The notes: generated by a model from the letters alone, not told the origin. Counted from the first letter of the stretch, positions 1-11,603 are shown. The stretch: DNA of 64,000 nt from Rhodanobacter sp. DHB23 (GCF_014842975.1 NZ_JACYXK010000028.1:1-64000), one strand, 5' to 3'. Made by a program: numbers and translations.

Positions 1-111
1 CGCGGCAAGTGCGCCAAGGTCGCCATCACCGCCTGTATGCGCGTCCTCCTCACCCGCCTCAACGCCATGGCGCGTGACCGCGCTGAATGGAGAACGCCGA
101 TGGCGGAGTGA
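1..111 (+). pseudogene. IS110-family transposase, C-terminal end (partial at window edge)
   Basis: The frame open from base 1 ends in TGA at 109-111 and encodes 36 residues. The pattern RGKCAKVAITACMR, then LLTRLNAM and a final W, matches the C-terminus of IS110/IS1111 (IS116/IS902) transposases, which are DEDD recombinases. Whether the upstream part is intact cannot be seen here. It ends only 67 bp before eno, so an insertion sequence sits directly upstream of a core gene. The family call rests on this short but characteristic stretch. Confidence 0.7.
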
Positions 112-154
112 AGACAGTTGCTCCTACAATGAAGCGGCAACACGAATTCATTGA

Positions 155-1492
<1,338 letters not shown>

Positions 1493-1510
1493 CGGAAGCG
1501 CGCATCGTCC

Positions 1511-1864
1511 ATGCTGCGTTGGGTCGCCCTCGTCCTGGTTCTGCTGCTGATCGGACTGCAGATGAAGCTGTGGTCCGCGCATGGCGGCGTGCACGAGGTG
1601 GATGCGCTGCGCGTGGCCATCAAGAAGCAGGCCGACGAGAACGGCCGCCTGCAGCAGCGCAACCAGGCGCTGGCTGCCGACGTGGCCGACCTGAAGAACG
1701 GCAACCAGGCCATCGAGGCGCGTGCGCGCACCGGGCTGGGCCTGATCAAGCCCGGCGAGGTGTTCTACCAGGTGGACAACCAGCCGGCGGGCGCGAGCAC
1801 CACCTTGCCCTTGCCGCCGCCGGCGCGGCCCGCCGGTGCCGTCGTGGGCGGCGTTGTCAAATGA
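1511..1864 (+). CDS. ftsB: Cell division protein FtsB
   Basis: FtsB is a small bitopic divisome protein that pairs with FtsL and FtsQ at the septum and helps activate septal peptidoglycan synthesis. The 117-aa product has a short cytoplasmic end, one transmembrane helix (about residues 3-22), a coiled coil (about 28-66) and a GLIKPGEVFYQV stretch typical of FtsB. The proline- and alanine-rich tail after about residue 90 is longer than in E. coli (103 aa). Position between eno and ispD is standard. Its TGA overlaps the ispD ATG, suggesting translational coupling. Confidence 0.93.
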   Translation: MLRWVALVLVLLLIGLQMKLWSAHGGVHEVDALRVAIKKQADENGRLQQRNQALAADVADLKNGNQAIEARARTGLGLIKPGEVFYQVDNQPAGASTTLPLPPPARPAGAVVGGVVK

Positions 1865-2553
1865 GCAGGGCGCTGTGGTGCGTGGTGCCGGCCGCCGGTC
1901 GCGGCACGCGCATGGGGAAGGATCGTCCCAAGCAATACCTGCCGCTGGCCGGCAAGCCGCTGATCGCGCATACGCTGGAGCGGCTGGCGGCGCACCCGCG
2001 CATCGCCGGCCTGCTGGTGGTGCTCGGCGCGGGGGACGAATTCTGGCCCGGCATCGGGACACTGCAAGGCAAGCCGGTGCACGTCGCCGTCGGTGGCGCC
2101 GAGCGCAGCGATTCGGTGCTGGCGGGCCTCGATGCCTTGCCTTCCGCAGTGGACGCTGCCGACTTCGTGCTGGTGCATGACGCCGCACGTCCCTGCGTGC
2201 GCGCGAACGACATCACGCAGCTGATCGAGCGTGCTTCCGATGCAGGTGGCGGCCTGCTCGGTGCACCGTTGCGCGACACGCTCAAGCGTGCCGGCGAAGG
2301 CGGCCGCAGCCTTGCCACCGAACCGCGCGACCAGCGCTGGCGCGCGTTCACGCCGCAGATGTTCCGCCGCGGCGAACTCGCCGCCGCGCTGCGCGCCGTA
2401 TCGAAGGACGGCCGTGCGGTCAGCGACGAGGCGATGGCGATGGAACTGGCCGGCTTCCGGCCGCTGCTGGTCGAAGGTGCCGAGGACAACATCAAGGTCA
2501 CCACGGCGGCGGACCTCGCGCTCGCCGAATTCCTGCTGGCGAGGACGGCATGA
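1861..2553 (+). CDS. ispD: 2-C-methyl-D-erythritol 4-phosphate cytidylyltransferase
   Basis: IspD transfers CMP from CTP to methylerythritol 4-phosphate, the third step of the MEP isoprenoid pathway. The 230-aa product fits the family. Visible are the nucleotide-binding loop AAGRGTRM at 11-18 with following Lys24, the VHDAARPCV active-site motif near residue 105, and [11 protein letters not shown] close to the C-terminus. The ATG at 1861 overlaps the ftsB stop as ATGA, and the stop overlaps the ispF start the same way. ispD and ispF act two steps apart in one pathway (IspE lies between them), so coupled expression makes sense. Confidence 0.97.
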   Translation: MSRALWCVVPAAGRGTRMGKDRPKQYLPLAGKPLIAHTLERLAAHPRIAGLLVVLGAGDEFWPGIGTLQGKPVHVAVGGAERSDSVLAGLDALPSAVDAADFVLVHDAARPCVRANDITQLIERASDAGGGLLGAPLRDTLKRAGEGGRSLATEPRDQRWRAFTPQMFRRGELAAALRAVSKDGRAVSDEAMAMELAGFRPLLVEGAEDNIKVTTAADLALAEFLLARTA

Positions 2554-3029
2554 GCATGCGCATCGGCAACGGCTTCGACGTGCACGCCTTCGGCGAGGGC
2601 GACCACGTCACCCTGGGTGGCGTGCGCATCCCTCACGCGCGCGGCCTGGTCGCGCACTCCGACGGCGACGTGGTGATCCATGCGCTGTGCGACGCAATCT
2701 TCGGCGCATTGGCGCTGGGCGACATCGGCAAGCACTTCCCGCCCTCCGACGAACGCTGGCGCGACGCCGACAGCCGCCAGTTCCTGCGCCATGCCGCGGC
2801 GTTGATCGCGCAACACGGCTACGCCCTCGGCAACGCCGACGTCACCGTGATCTGCGAATCGCCCAAGGTCGGCCCGCACGCGCAGGCCATGCGCGAGAAC
2901 CTTGCCGCCGACCTCGGCTGCAGGCTCGACCAGGTCAGCGTCAAGGCCACCACCACCGAAAAACTCGGCTTCACCGGCCGCGGCGAAGGCATCGCCGCAC
3001 AAGCCAGCGTGCTGCTTGAAAGGCATTGA
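2550..3029 (+). CDS. ispF: 2-C-methyl-D-erythritol 2,4-cyclodiphosphate synthase
   Basis: IspF cyclises CDP-methylerythritol 2-phosphate to methylerythritol 2,4-cyclodiphosphate with release of CMP in the MEP pathway; the enzyme is a zinc-dependent trimer. The 159-aa product has metal ligands Asp10, His12 and His44, the signature around [15 protein letters not shown] (35-49) and the [14 protein letters not shown] nucleotide-binding stretch near the C-terminus. Its ATG overlaps the ispD stop by four bases. It is the last gene of the eno-ftsB-ispD-ispF run; a repeat-containing gap separates it from truD. Confidence 0.98.
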   Translation: MSMRIGNGFDVHAFGEGDHVTLGGVRIPHARGLVAHSDGDVVIHALCDAIFGALALGDIGKHFPPSDERWRDADSRQFLRHAAALIAQHGYALGNADVTVICESPKVGPHAQAMRENLAADLGCRLDQVSVKATTTEKLGFTGRGEGIAAQASVLLERH

Positions 3030-3120
3030 AGCCCAGGCACTCGAACCCGGGTTCCAGACCAGATCCGCAATTCCCTGACGTGGCGTGGCGCGGAAGCGTA
3101 AGGTCGCCGCTGGCGCCCAC

Positions 3121-3154
3121 TTCTCACCCCAACCCTTTCCCCACGGGGAGAGGG
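3121..3154. repeat. Short palindromic intergenic repeat (CCCTTTCCCC type)
   Basis: Arms at 3133-3142 and 3145-3154 pair with one mismatch around a two-base centre, preceded by CTCACCCCAA. This C-rich/G-rich hairpin resembles a palindrome common in intergenic regions of GC-rich proteobacteria. Only one copy is seen in this window. It lies in the ispF-truD gap and could end or attenuate transcription, but no T-tract follows. Confidence 0.45.
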
Positions 3155-3171
3155 AATGAATCCCCAGGCAC

Positions 3172-4191
3172 ATGACAGCCCAAGAACTTCCTTTCGCCCA
3201 CGGCCCAATGCCTCCACTGACGGCCCGCCTGCGCAGCAGCCCCGAGGACTTCGTCGTCGAGGAAATCCTGGGCTACGACGCCGACGGCAGCGGCGAACAC
3301 GCCCTGTTGTGGGTCGAGAAGCGCGGCGCCAACACCGACTGGCTGGCGAAGGAACTGGCGAGATTCGCCGGCGTGCCGCCGCTGGCCGTCGGCTTCGCGG
3401 GCCTGAAGGACCGCCACGCGGTCACCCGCCAGGCCTTCACCGTGCAACTTGCCGGCAAGCCCGATCCCGACTGGTCGGCCTTCCCGCACGAGAACGTGAA
3501 GGTGCTGGCCGCCACCCGCCACGGCCGCAAGCTCAAGCGCGGCGCGCTGCGCGGCAACCGCTTCGTGCTGGTGCTGCGCGAGGCGCAAGGCGATCGCGAA
3601 CGCGCCGGACAGGTGCTGGCGGCCATCGCGGCGCGCGGCGTGCCCAACTATTTCGGCGAGCAGCGCTTCGGCCGCGAGGGCGGCAACCTGGAGCAGGCGC
3701 GGGCGATGTTCGCCGGGCGCCGGGTGGATCGCGACAAGCGCGGCTTCCTGCTCTCCGCCGCCCGTTCGCAGATCTTCAACAGCGTGCTCGCGACCCGCGT
3801 CGAGCGCGGCGCGTGGGATACGCCGCTGGAAGGCGAGATCTGGTCGCTGGCCGGCTCGCGCTCGTGGTTCGGGCCGGAGCCGTACGATGACGTGCTGGCC
3901 GAACGCCTGGCACGCGGCGACATCCATCCCTCCGGTCCGCTGTGGGGTCAGGGCGAACCGCCAGCTGCGGGCGCGGCTGGCGAATTGGAGCGCGGAGTCG
4001 CTGCAGCGCACGAGGACCTCGCGCAAGGCATTGCCGCCGCGCGCATGGATCAGGAGCGCCGCCCGCTGCGCCTGCTGCCGAAGGACTTGCGCTGGCGCTG
4101 GCTCGCGGACGATGCCCTGGAGTTGTCCTTCGAGTTGCCGGCAGGCGCGTACGCGACAGTGGTGGCACGCGAAATAGCGGCGACCCTGTAG
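3172..4191 (+). CDS. truD: tRNA pseudouridine(13) synthase TruD
   Basis: TruD isomerises uridine 13 in tRNA-Glu to pseudouridine. The 339-aa product is of normal size. The catalytic aspartate is Asp80 in AGLKDRHAVTRQ, the same residue number as in E. coli, followed by RGNRF and the NYFGEQRFGR motif near 155, both hallmarks of the family. The ATG at 3172 is preferred because the conserved N-terminal segment follows soon after; the ribosome-binding site is weak. The TAG stop lies in the left arm of a long inverted repeat shared with the convergent smr gene. Confidence 0.96.
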   Translation: MTAQELPFAHGPMPPLTARLRSSPEDFVVEEILGYDADGSGEHALLWVEKRGANTDWLAKELARFAGVPPLAVGFAGLKDRHAVTRQAFTVQLAGKPDPDWSAFPHENVKVLAATRHGRKLKRGALRGNRFVLVLREAQGDRERAGQVLAAIAARGVPNYFGEQRFGREGGNLEQARAMFAGRRVDRDKRGFLLSAARSQIFNSVLATRVERGAWDTPLEGEIWSLAGSRSWFGPEPYDDVLAERLARGDIHPSGPLWGQGEPPAAGAAGELERGVAAAHEDLAQGIAAARMDQERRPLRLLPKDLRWRWLADDALELSFELPAGAYATVVAREIAATL

Positions 4192-4260
4192 GAGCACCCT
4201 GTGCGCGATGGCTCTGATGCCTGATCGGAGCAAGAGCCATCGCGCACAGGATGCGCCTAC
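4187..4260. repeat. Long inverted repeat, family R2, copy 1 (shared stop codons)
   Basis: The left arm, starting TGTAGGAGCACCC and continuing to GATGGCTC, pairs with a right arm at 4234-4260 around a short spacer. The TAG in the left arm is the truD stop. The mirror TAG in the right arm is the stop of the convergent smr gene (4257-4259). A second copy sits at 39312-39389 after the DUF1249 gene. The structure would form a strong hairpin from both directions and may act as a bidirectional transcript end. Confidence 0.85.
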
Positions 4261-4799
4261 CTCAGCAGCACGACCACCGCCCCGGTGCCGCCCTGCGCCG
4301 GCCGGGCCGAGGCAAACGCGACCACGTCGTCGCGCCGTCGCAGCAGGCGGTCGGTGAGCGTCTTCAGCACCGGCCCGGCGGCTTTCGAGCGCAGTCCCTT
4401 GCCGTGGATGATGCGCACGCAATGCAGGCCTTGCAGCTTCGCCTCGGCGAGGAAGGCGGCGATGGCGGCTTGCGCGGCGGCGGCGTTCATCTGGTGCAGG
4501 TCGATCTCGTCCTGCACGCTGTACTGGCCGCGCTTCAACTGGCGCAGCAGTTTCGGCGGATAGCCGTCGCGCAGGTAGCCCAGCTCCTCGCCCACCTCGA
4601 GCACGGCCGGGTCGAAGGCCATCTCCAGCAACTCCCCCGGCACGGCGGCCTCGTCGGCTTCGAACATGCGCGGCTGCGGCGCGGGCCTGGGCGCCGATGG
4701 CGGTGCGGCTGGCGCATCGACAGGGCGAACCGCGCCGATGGCCTCGCGGAACAGGCGGGCATCGTCTTCGCTGATCGCGGTTGGCGGGCGGCGTTTCAT
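4257..4799 (-). CDS. smrA: Smr/MutS2-like endonuclease-domain protein
   Basis: The 180-aa product ends in an Smr domain (about 97-180), a fold with nicking endonuclease or RNA cleavage activity in several studied proteins. Key elements are DLHQ at 100-103, IIHGKG at 130-135 and the C-terminal GGTGAVVVLL. The N-terminal half is low-complexity (proline and alanine, 28-45) followed by a conserved LRDGYPPKLLRQLKRG segment, as in the YdaL/SmrA subfamily of Gammaproteobacteria. The biological substrate is not established. It is convergent with truD and divergent from surE. The stop codon is provided by the R2 repeat. Confidence 0.88.
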   Translation of the reverse strand: MKRRPPTAISEDDARLFREAIGAVRPVDAPAAPPSAPRPAPQPRMFEADEAAVPGELLEMAFDPAVLEVGEELGYLRDGYPPKLLRQLKRGQYSVQDEIDLHQMNAAAAQAAIAAFLAEAKLQGLHCVRIIHGKGLRSKAAGPVLKTLTDRLLRRRDDVVAFASARPAQGGTGAVVVLLR

Positions 4800-4944
4800 G
4801 TCCCGATGCTAGCAAGCGCCCATTGGCGTGCAAGGCGTGCCCGTCGATCCGTGAAACCCCGGGTTCGCTCCGGTAAACTCGGGCGATTGCAGGGTGCGCA
4901 CCTCGTTTCGGCGGTGCGCTGCGGTGGACACGACACGGGTCAGC

Positions 4945-5733
4945 ATGCGAGTTCTTGTCAGCAACGACGATGGCGTGGATGCGCAGGGCATCCACGTGCT
5001 TGCCGCGCGTTTGCGCGAAGTGGGCGAGGTGACGGTGGTGGCACCCGACCGCGACCGTTCCGGCGCCAGCAATTCGCTGACCCTGGACGCGCCGCTGCGC
5101 GTGCTGCGCATGGAGGATGGCCGCTACCGCGTGGCGGGGACGCCCACCGATTGCGTGCACCTGGCGCTGTCCGGCCTGCTCGATCACGAGCCCGACATCG
5201 TGGTGTCGGGCATCAACAACTCGGCCAACCTCGGCGATGACGTGATCTATTCCGGCACCGTGTCGGCGGCGATGGAAGGGCGCTTCCTCGGCCTGCCGGC
5301 CATCGCGGTGTCGCTGGTCAGCCGCGACCATGACGGCGTGAATTACGACGCGGCCGCGAACGCGGTGCTGCTGCTGATGCGCCGCCTGCTGGTCGATCCG
5401 CTGCCGGCCGACACCATCCTCAACGTCAACGTGCCGGACCGGCCGTGGCCGGAGATCCACGGCTTCGAGGTCACCCGGCTGGGACGCCGCCACCGCGCGG
5501 CGCCGTGCATCGCGCAGACCGATCCACGCGGCCGTCCGATCTGGTGGATCGGTCCGGCGGGCGAGGTGGACGACGCCGGCCCTGGCACGGACTTCGATGC
5601 GGTGCGCCGCGGCTATGTCTCGGTCACGCCCATCCACGTCGACCTCACCCGCTACCAGGCGCTGGAGAAGGTGAGCAGTTGGGTGCAGTCGCTGGGCAAC
5701 GACATGGCCGCACCCGGCCACAAGGCGGCCTGA
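4945..5733 (+). CDS. surE: 5'/3'-nucleotidase SurE
   Basis: SurE is a metal-dependent phosphatase acting on nucleoside monophosphates and short polyphosphates, linked to stationary-phase survival. The 262-aa product starts [10 protein letters not shown], giving metal ligands Asp8 and Asp9, with Ser39 in [10 protein letters not shown] and Asn91 in [12 protein letters not shown]. An open frame extends 17 codons upstream, but the ATG at 4945 places the conserved first beta-strand at the N-terminus and is preferred. pcm starts 3 bp after the stop, the usual surE-pcm pairing. Confidence 0.97.
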   Translation: MRVLVSNDDGVDAQGIHVLAARLREVGEVTVVAPDRDRSGASNSLTLDAPLRVLRMEDGRYRVAGTPTDCVHLALSGLLDHEPDIVVSGINNSANLGDDVIYSGTVSAAMEGRFLGLPAIAVSLVSRDHDGVNYDAAANAVLLLMRRLLVDPLPADTILNVNVPDRPWPEIHGFEVTRLGRRHRAAPCIAQTDPRGRPIWWIGPAGEVDDAGPGTDFDAVRRGYVSVTPIHVDLTRYQALEKVSSWVQSLGNDMAAPGHKAA

Positions 5734-5736
5734 GCG

Positions 5737-6432
5737 ATGAACATGCACACGCTGCCGCCAGGGGCACTGAAAGGCGAGGGCATGACCTCGCAGCGCGCGC
5801 GCGACCGGCTGGCCGCGCAACTCAAGGAGAGCGGCGTCCGCGATGCGCGGGTGATCGACGTGATCCGCAACCTGCCGCGCCACCATTTCATCGACCAGGC
5901 GCTGCATTCGCGCGCCTACGAGAACACCGCCCTGCCGATCGGCCACGGCCAGACCATCTCGCAACCCTGGGTGGTGGCGCGGATGACCGAAGCGCTGCTC
6001 GAGCATTTCGACGAGCGCAAGGAAAAACCCCGCCGCGTGCTGGAGATCGGCACCGGATCCGGCTACCAGGCGGTGGTGCTGGCGGCGCTGGTGGAGCAGG
6101 TCTACACGGTGGAGCGCATCGAGGAGCTGCTGCGCCAGGCGCGTCGTCGCTTCCGCCAGCTCGGCCTCACCAACATCCGCTCGCGCCACGACGACGGCAA
6201 GCTGGGCTGGGCCGACGAAGCGCCGTTCGACGCGGTCATCCTCACCGCCGCGGGCGACAGCATCCCCAGCCGCATCCTCGAGCAGCTCAGCCCCAACGGC
6301 GTGCTGGTGGCGCCCGTGGGCTCGCCCAGCAACCAGGTGCTGATCCGCCTGCGCGGCGACGGGCAGGGCGATTTCGTGCAGGAGGAGCTCGGTGCGGTCA
6401 GCTTCGTGCCATTGCTTGGAGGCATCGGCTGA
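5737..6432 (+). CDS. pcm: Protein-L-isoaspartate O-methyltransferase
   Basis: Pcm methylates isoaspartyl residues of damaged proteins using S-adenosylmethionine, starting their repair. The 231-aa product shows SAM motif I VLEIGTGSGYQ at 101-111, the family motif GHGQTISQP at 69-77 with conserved Ser75, and the C-terminal LSPNGVLVAPVG segment. An internal Met16 (MTSQRARDRL) is the more usual family start; the upstream ATG is kept because it lies three bases after the surE stop. The stop overlaps the next gene's ATG by one base (TGATG). Confidence 0.96.
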   Translation: MNMHTLPPGALKGEGMTSQRARDRLAAQLKESGVRDARVIDVIRNLPRHHFIDQALHSRAYENTALPIGHGQTISQPWVVARMTEALLEHFDERKEKPRRVLEIGTGSGYQAVVLAALVEQVYTVERIEELLRQARRRFRQLGLTNIRSRHDDGKLGWADEAPFDAVILTAAGDSIPSRILEQLSPNGVLVAPVGSPSNQVLIRLRGDGQGDFVQEELGAVSFVPLLGGIG

Positions 6433-7040
6433 TGCGTTTGTTCGGCAAGCTCTACGCCCGCGCCTTGACGTGGGCGCGCCATCCCCACGCCGTCCGTTAC
6501 CTGTGTGCGCTCAGTTTCGTCGAAGCCTTCATCTTCCCGGTCATGCCGGAGGTGATGCTGGCGCCGATGATGCTGGGCAAGCGGCACAAGGCGTTCTTCT
6601 ACGCGAACATCAGCCTGGCTTTCTCGCTGCTCGGCGCACTGGTCGGCTACATGCTGGGGCATTGGGCGTTCGAGGCGCTGAAACCGCTGCTGGGTGCGCT
6701 GCATCTGCTGGCGCCCATCGAGCAGGGCGTGCAGGGCCTGCGCACGCAGATGGCGCAACACCGCTGGGGGCTGTTCGGCGTGCTGATCCTCGCGGCGCTG
6801 CAGCCGGTGGTGCCGATGAAGTTCGTGACCTGGGCCTCGGGCATCGTGGGCGTGCCGGTGCTGCCCTTCCTCGGTTGCGTGGCGCTGGGGCGCGGCAAGC
6901 GCGTATGGCTGCTGGCGCTGCTGATCAGGCTGTTCGGCGAGCGTGCCGAACACCTGCTGCACAAATACATCGAATGGATCGGCTGGGCCGTGCTGGTGCT
7001 GCTGGGCCTGTTGCTGGCGTGGTGGCTCTGGCGGCATTGA
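6432..7040 (+). CDS. YqaA-family inner-membrane protein (VTT/DedA-like)
   Basis: The 202-aa product resembles YqaA/SNARE-associated-Golgi (VTT) membrane proteins. It has hydrophobic segments at about 25-48, 60-80, 112-135, 140-155 and 180-200, an early SFVEAFIFPVMPEVML motif with acidic residues inside the membrane region, and a conserved glycine-rich centre (TWASGIVGVPVLPFLG). The precise function of this branch is unknown; related DedA proteins take part in lipid-carrier transport. It overlaps the pcm stop by one base. The surE-pcm-yqaA-nlpD order is common in xanthomonads. Confidence 0.85.
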   Translation: MRLFGKLYARALTWARHPHAVRYLCALSFVEAFIFPVMPEVMLAPMMLGKRHKAFFYANISLAFSLLGALVGYMLGHWAFEALKPLLGALHLLAPIEQGVQGLRTQMAQHRWGLFGVLILAALQPVVPMKFVTWASGIVGVPVLPFLGCVALGRGKRVWLLALLIRLFGERAEHLLHKYIEWIGWAVLVLLGLLLAWWLWRH

Positions 7041-7082
7041 GCGCACCACGCCCTGCGCATGAAAATACAGGGAGGCCTCGCT

Positions 7083-8114
7083 ATGCTGGCGCGCATGAAC
7101 CGATACCTTTTCCCTTCGCTGCTCGTTGCCGCATCGCTGCTGTTGTCCGCCTGCAGCACCGTGGTGGTGGAGCCGGCCCAGGGCCGGCAGGACTACGGCG
7201 CGCCCGTGGCGCCAGCGGCTGCCGTGGCGCACACGCCCATCCCCGGCGGCCATTACGTGGTGGTGAAGGGCGACACCATGTACTCGATCGCCTTCCGCAA
7301 CGGCGTGGACTACCGCGACCTGGCGAAGTGGAACGGCATCGCCTTGCCTTACACGATCTGGCCGGGGCAACAGCTGCGCCTGTCGCCGCCGAGCGGTGGC
7401 GCACCGGCTGCCCAAGCGGCGACGATCGCCAGGCCGGCCCCGCCTCCGGTTTCCGCTGCACCGGCCGCATCGTCCGCGCCGGTATTCGAGAACGTGCAGG
7501 CGCCGGCCCAGCCACCGGCCGCATCGACGCAATCCGGCAATCACGTTGCGCCCGTGGTTGTTGCCACGGCGGGTGCGGCCGCCGCAACGGCGCACGCATC
7601 CACTGCGCCGGCAACCCCGGTGCCGAATACGGCGCCAGCCACCGCGAGCACCGTGGTGCCGGTGGCGGGAGAGCCCAAGCCCGCCGCGCCACCGCCACCG
7701 GCACCGACACCCGTGCTGGCGAGCGGCCATTCCAATTCGGCGGGCGGCGTGACCTGGCGCTGGCCAGCCGACGGCCAGGTCATCAAGCGCTTCACGCCCG
7801 GTGACGCGGTGCCCGGCGTCGAGATCGCCGGCAATGCCGGCGATCCGGTGCGCGCGGCCGCCGACGGCGTGGTGGTGTACAGCGGCAACGGCCTGGTCGG
7901 CTACGGCGAATTGGTGATCATCAAGCACAACGACAGCCTGCTCTCGGCCTACGGGCACAACAGCAAGCGCCTGGTGACGGAAGGCCAGCACGTCAGCGCC
8001 GGCCAGGTGATCGCCCAGATGGGTTCCAGCGGCGCGTCGCGCGTGGAACTGGGTTTCCAGATCCGCAAGGACGGCAATCCGGTCGACCCGCTGAGCTACC
8101 TGCCGGCGAAGTAG
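7083..8114 (+). CDS. nlpD: NlpD-like LysM/M23 lipoprotein (amidase activator type)
   Basis: The 343-aa product has a lipoprotein signal with lipobox LLLSAC (Cys24), a LysM peptidoglycan-binding domain (about 57-100), a long alanine- and proline-rich linker (100-220) and a C-terminal M23/LytM domain (about 225-343). In the LytM core the usual metal ligands look incomplete, as in NlpD and EnvC proteins that activate amidases rather than cut peptidoglycan; this is inferred. The ATG at 7083 is chosen over 7059 because GGGAGG lies just upstream. It closes the surE cluster; rpoS, which often follows nlpD elsewhere, is absent here. Confidence 0.9.
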   Translation: MLARMNRYLFPSLLVAASLLLSACSTVVVEPAQGRQDYGAPVAPAAAVAHTPIPGGHYVVVKGDTMYSIAFRNGVDYRDLAKWNGIALPYTIWPGQQLRLSPPSGGAPAAQAATIARPAPPPVSAAPAASSAPVFENVQAPAQPPAASTQSGNHVAPVVVATAGAAAATAHASTAPATPVPNTAPATASTVVPVAGEPKPAAPPPPAPTPVLASGHSNSAGGVTWRWPADGQVIKRFTPGDAVPGVEIAGNAGDPVRAAADGVVVYSGNGLVGYGELVIIKHNDSLLSAYGHNSKRLVTEGQHVSAGQVIAQMGSSGASRVELGFQIRKDGNPVDPLSYLPAK

Positions 8115-8135
8115 CTTCCTTCGTTCCCGTGAATA

Positions 8136-8183
8136 GTGCGGCCATGGATGGCCGCCCGTTTGGTCTTCGCGCTCAGGATGACC
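8136..8183 (+). repeat. Dual-hairpin repeat R1, copy 1
   Basis: The copy begins AGTGCGGCCATGGATGG: a 7-bp palindrome CGGCCAT-GG-ATGGCCG followed by CGTTTGGTCTTCGCG and the second half. It overlaps the 3' end of the minus-strand DUF498 gene and supplies its TGA. It is one member of a family seen at six intergenic loci in this window. Confidence 0.8.
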
Positions 8184-8553
8184 GCTGGAGAATGAAGGCG
8201 GCGACCACGCGTCGCCCTTCGCCGGCCAGCAGGTTGTAGGTACGCGCGGCGGCGGCGTTGTCCATCGCCTCCACGCCGATGCCCTTGCGCAGGAAGCCGG
8301 CCATGAACGCGGCGGGAGGAAACGCCTGGCGTGCGCCGGTGCCCAGCAGCACCAGTTCCGGTTGCAGGGCGAGCACGGCTTCCACGTGTTCGGCACCGAG
8401 GGTGCCGGCTTCGTGCACCGGCCAGTGTTCGACCGCGCGGTCGGGCGCAAGCAGGAAGCTGTCGGTCAGCTCGCGGTCGATCAGGGTGATGCCGTTCGCG
8501 CCGACGCGGCGCACGAACAGGTAACCCTCGGGCCGGTCGAGCGAGAGATCCAT
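8173..8553 (-). CDS. Mth938-like (DUF498) domain protein
   Basis: The 126-aa product begins MDLSLDRPEGYLFVRRVG and matches the Mth938/DUF498 fold, also found in mitochondrial NDUFAF3. Visible are GITLIDRELTDSFLLAPD, a central LVLLGTGARQAFPP motif and a C-terminal AARTYNLLAGEGRRVVAAF segment. Function in bacteria is unknown. The start ATG at 8553 overlaps the yhbY stop as TGATG, so the two are probably translated from one mRNA. The stop codon falls inside repeat R1. Confidence 0.85.
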   Translation of the reverse strand: MDLSLDRPEGYLFVRRVGANGITLIDRELTDSFLLAPDRAVEHWPVHEAGTLGAEHVEAVLALQPELVLLGTGARQAFPPAAFMAGFLRKGIGVEAMDNAAAARTYNLLAGEGRRVVAAFILQRSS

Positions 8554-8849
8554 CAGCGCGGCAAGGCGATCTTCGGTTCGTCCGCATTGCGGCGGAACAG
8601 CACGGCGACATGGCCGATCTGCTGCACCGCTTCGGCGCCGGTGCCGGACAGCAGGGTGTCGAGCTGCGCCTGGCGCTCCTCCTTGTCGCCGCCGGAGAGC
8701 TTCACCTTGACCAGTTCGTGGATCTCCAGCGCCGAGCCCAGTTCCTTGACCACGGCTTCGCTGGCGCCCTTGTTGCCAAGCAGGATGACCGGGTTCAGGC
8801 CGTGGGAGAGGCTGCGCAGGTAACGGATCTGCGAGGGAGAGAGGGCCAT
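8553..8849 (-). CDS. yhbY: YhbY-type ribosome assembly RNA-binding protein
   Basis: The 98-aa product is a single CRM (CRS1-YhbY) domain. It shows the LRSLSHGLNPVILLGNKG segment with the GxxG-like RNA-binding loop (about 20-35) and a basic helix region. E. coli YhbY binds pre-50S particles during large-subunit assembly. It is divergent from rlmE-ftsH across a 78-bp region, as in E. coli, where yhbY also faces rlmE (ftsJ). Both neighbours act on the 50S subunit. Confidence 0.95.
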   Translation of the reverse strand: MALSPSQIRYLRSLSHGLNPVILLGNKGASEAVVKELGSALEIHELVKVKLSGGDKEERQAQLDTLLSGTGAEAVQQIGHVAVLFRRNADEPKIALPR

Positions 8850-8927
8850 GCGGCGGCTTCGATTCGCGGGGAGTGAGCGGCAAAGGGTATCATGCGCAAC
8901 CATTCCCCTGTAGCGATGTGTCGTCCC

Positions 8928-9574
8928 ATGAGCCGCAGCAAGAGCAGCGCCGGCTGGCTGCGCGAACATTTCAACGACGTCTACGTGAAGAAGGCGCAGG
9001 CCGACGGCGTGCGCTCGCGTGCCGTCTACAAGCTGGAAGAGCTGGTCGACCGCGACCGCCTGCTCAAGCCGGGCATGGCCGTGGTGGACCTGGGTGCCGC
9101 GCCGGGCGGCTGGTCGCAACTGGTGCGGCAGCGGCTGGGCGACAATGGCAAGGTGTTCGCGCTGGACATCCTGCCGATGCAGGGCATCGCCGGCGTGGAT
9201 TTCCTGCAGGGCGACTTCCGCGAGGAAAGCGTGGTGCAGGAGCTGGAGGCGCGGCTGGAAGGGCAGAAGCTGGATCTTGTACTGTCCGACATGGCCCCCA
9301 ATATGAGTGGCGTGGCCATGGCCGACCAGATCCGGGCGATGGCGCTGGCCGAACTGGCGCTGGATTTCTCCCGGCAGTGGCTGAAACCGGGAGGCGCGTT
9401 CCTGATCAAGTTGTTCCAGGGCGCGGGCTTCGACGATTACCTGCGCAGCTTGCGCGCGGACTTCTCGCGCGTGACGATGCGTAAACCAAAGGCCTCGCGC
9501 GCGCGTTCGCGCGAGGTGTACGCGCTGGCGACCGGCCGCAAGGCCGTCGCGGCGCAACCGGGCGAGAACCGCGC

Positions 9575-9578
<4 letters not shown>
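8928..9578 (+). CDS. rlmE: 23S rRNA (uridine2552-2'-O)-methyltransferase RlmE
   Basis: RlmE (FtsJ/RrmJ) methylates the 2'-OH of U2552 in the 23S A-loop during late 50S assembly. The 216-aa product has SAM motif [13 protein letters not shown] (52-64) and the catalytic tetrad Lys35, Asp121 (SDMAPNMSG), Lys161 and Glu196. The ATG at 8928 gives the standard [20 protein letters not shown] start; the frame also contains an upstream ATG at 8892 that would add 12 non-conserved residues. The stop overlaps ftsH by four bases. Confidence 0.96.
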
Positions 9579-11530
<1,952 letters not shown>

Positions 11531-11571
11531 TTGGCCGTCCAGACGTCCAAACGGTGATTGACGTTCCAGGC

Positions 11572-11603
11572 GAAGGGAGTGGCTCCGGCCACTCCCTTCT
11601 TTG
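11572..11603 (+). terminator. Rho-independent terminator after ftsH
   Basis: A perfect 12-bp stem (GAAGGGAGTGGC at 11572-11583 with its complement at 11588-11599) encloses a TCCG tetraloop and is followed by TTTG. It ends the rlmE-ftsH transcript ahead of the tRNA cluster. Confidence 0.88.

Noticed and set aside
3124-6189. A long minus-strand frame across truD, smr, surE and pcm
   Set aside because: Runs antisense to three conserved genes and has no recognisable motif; the real minus-strand gene here is smr at 4257-4799.
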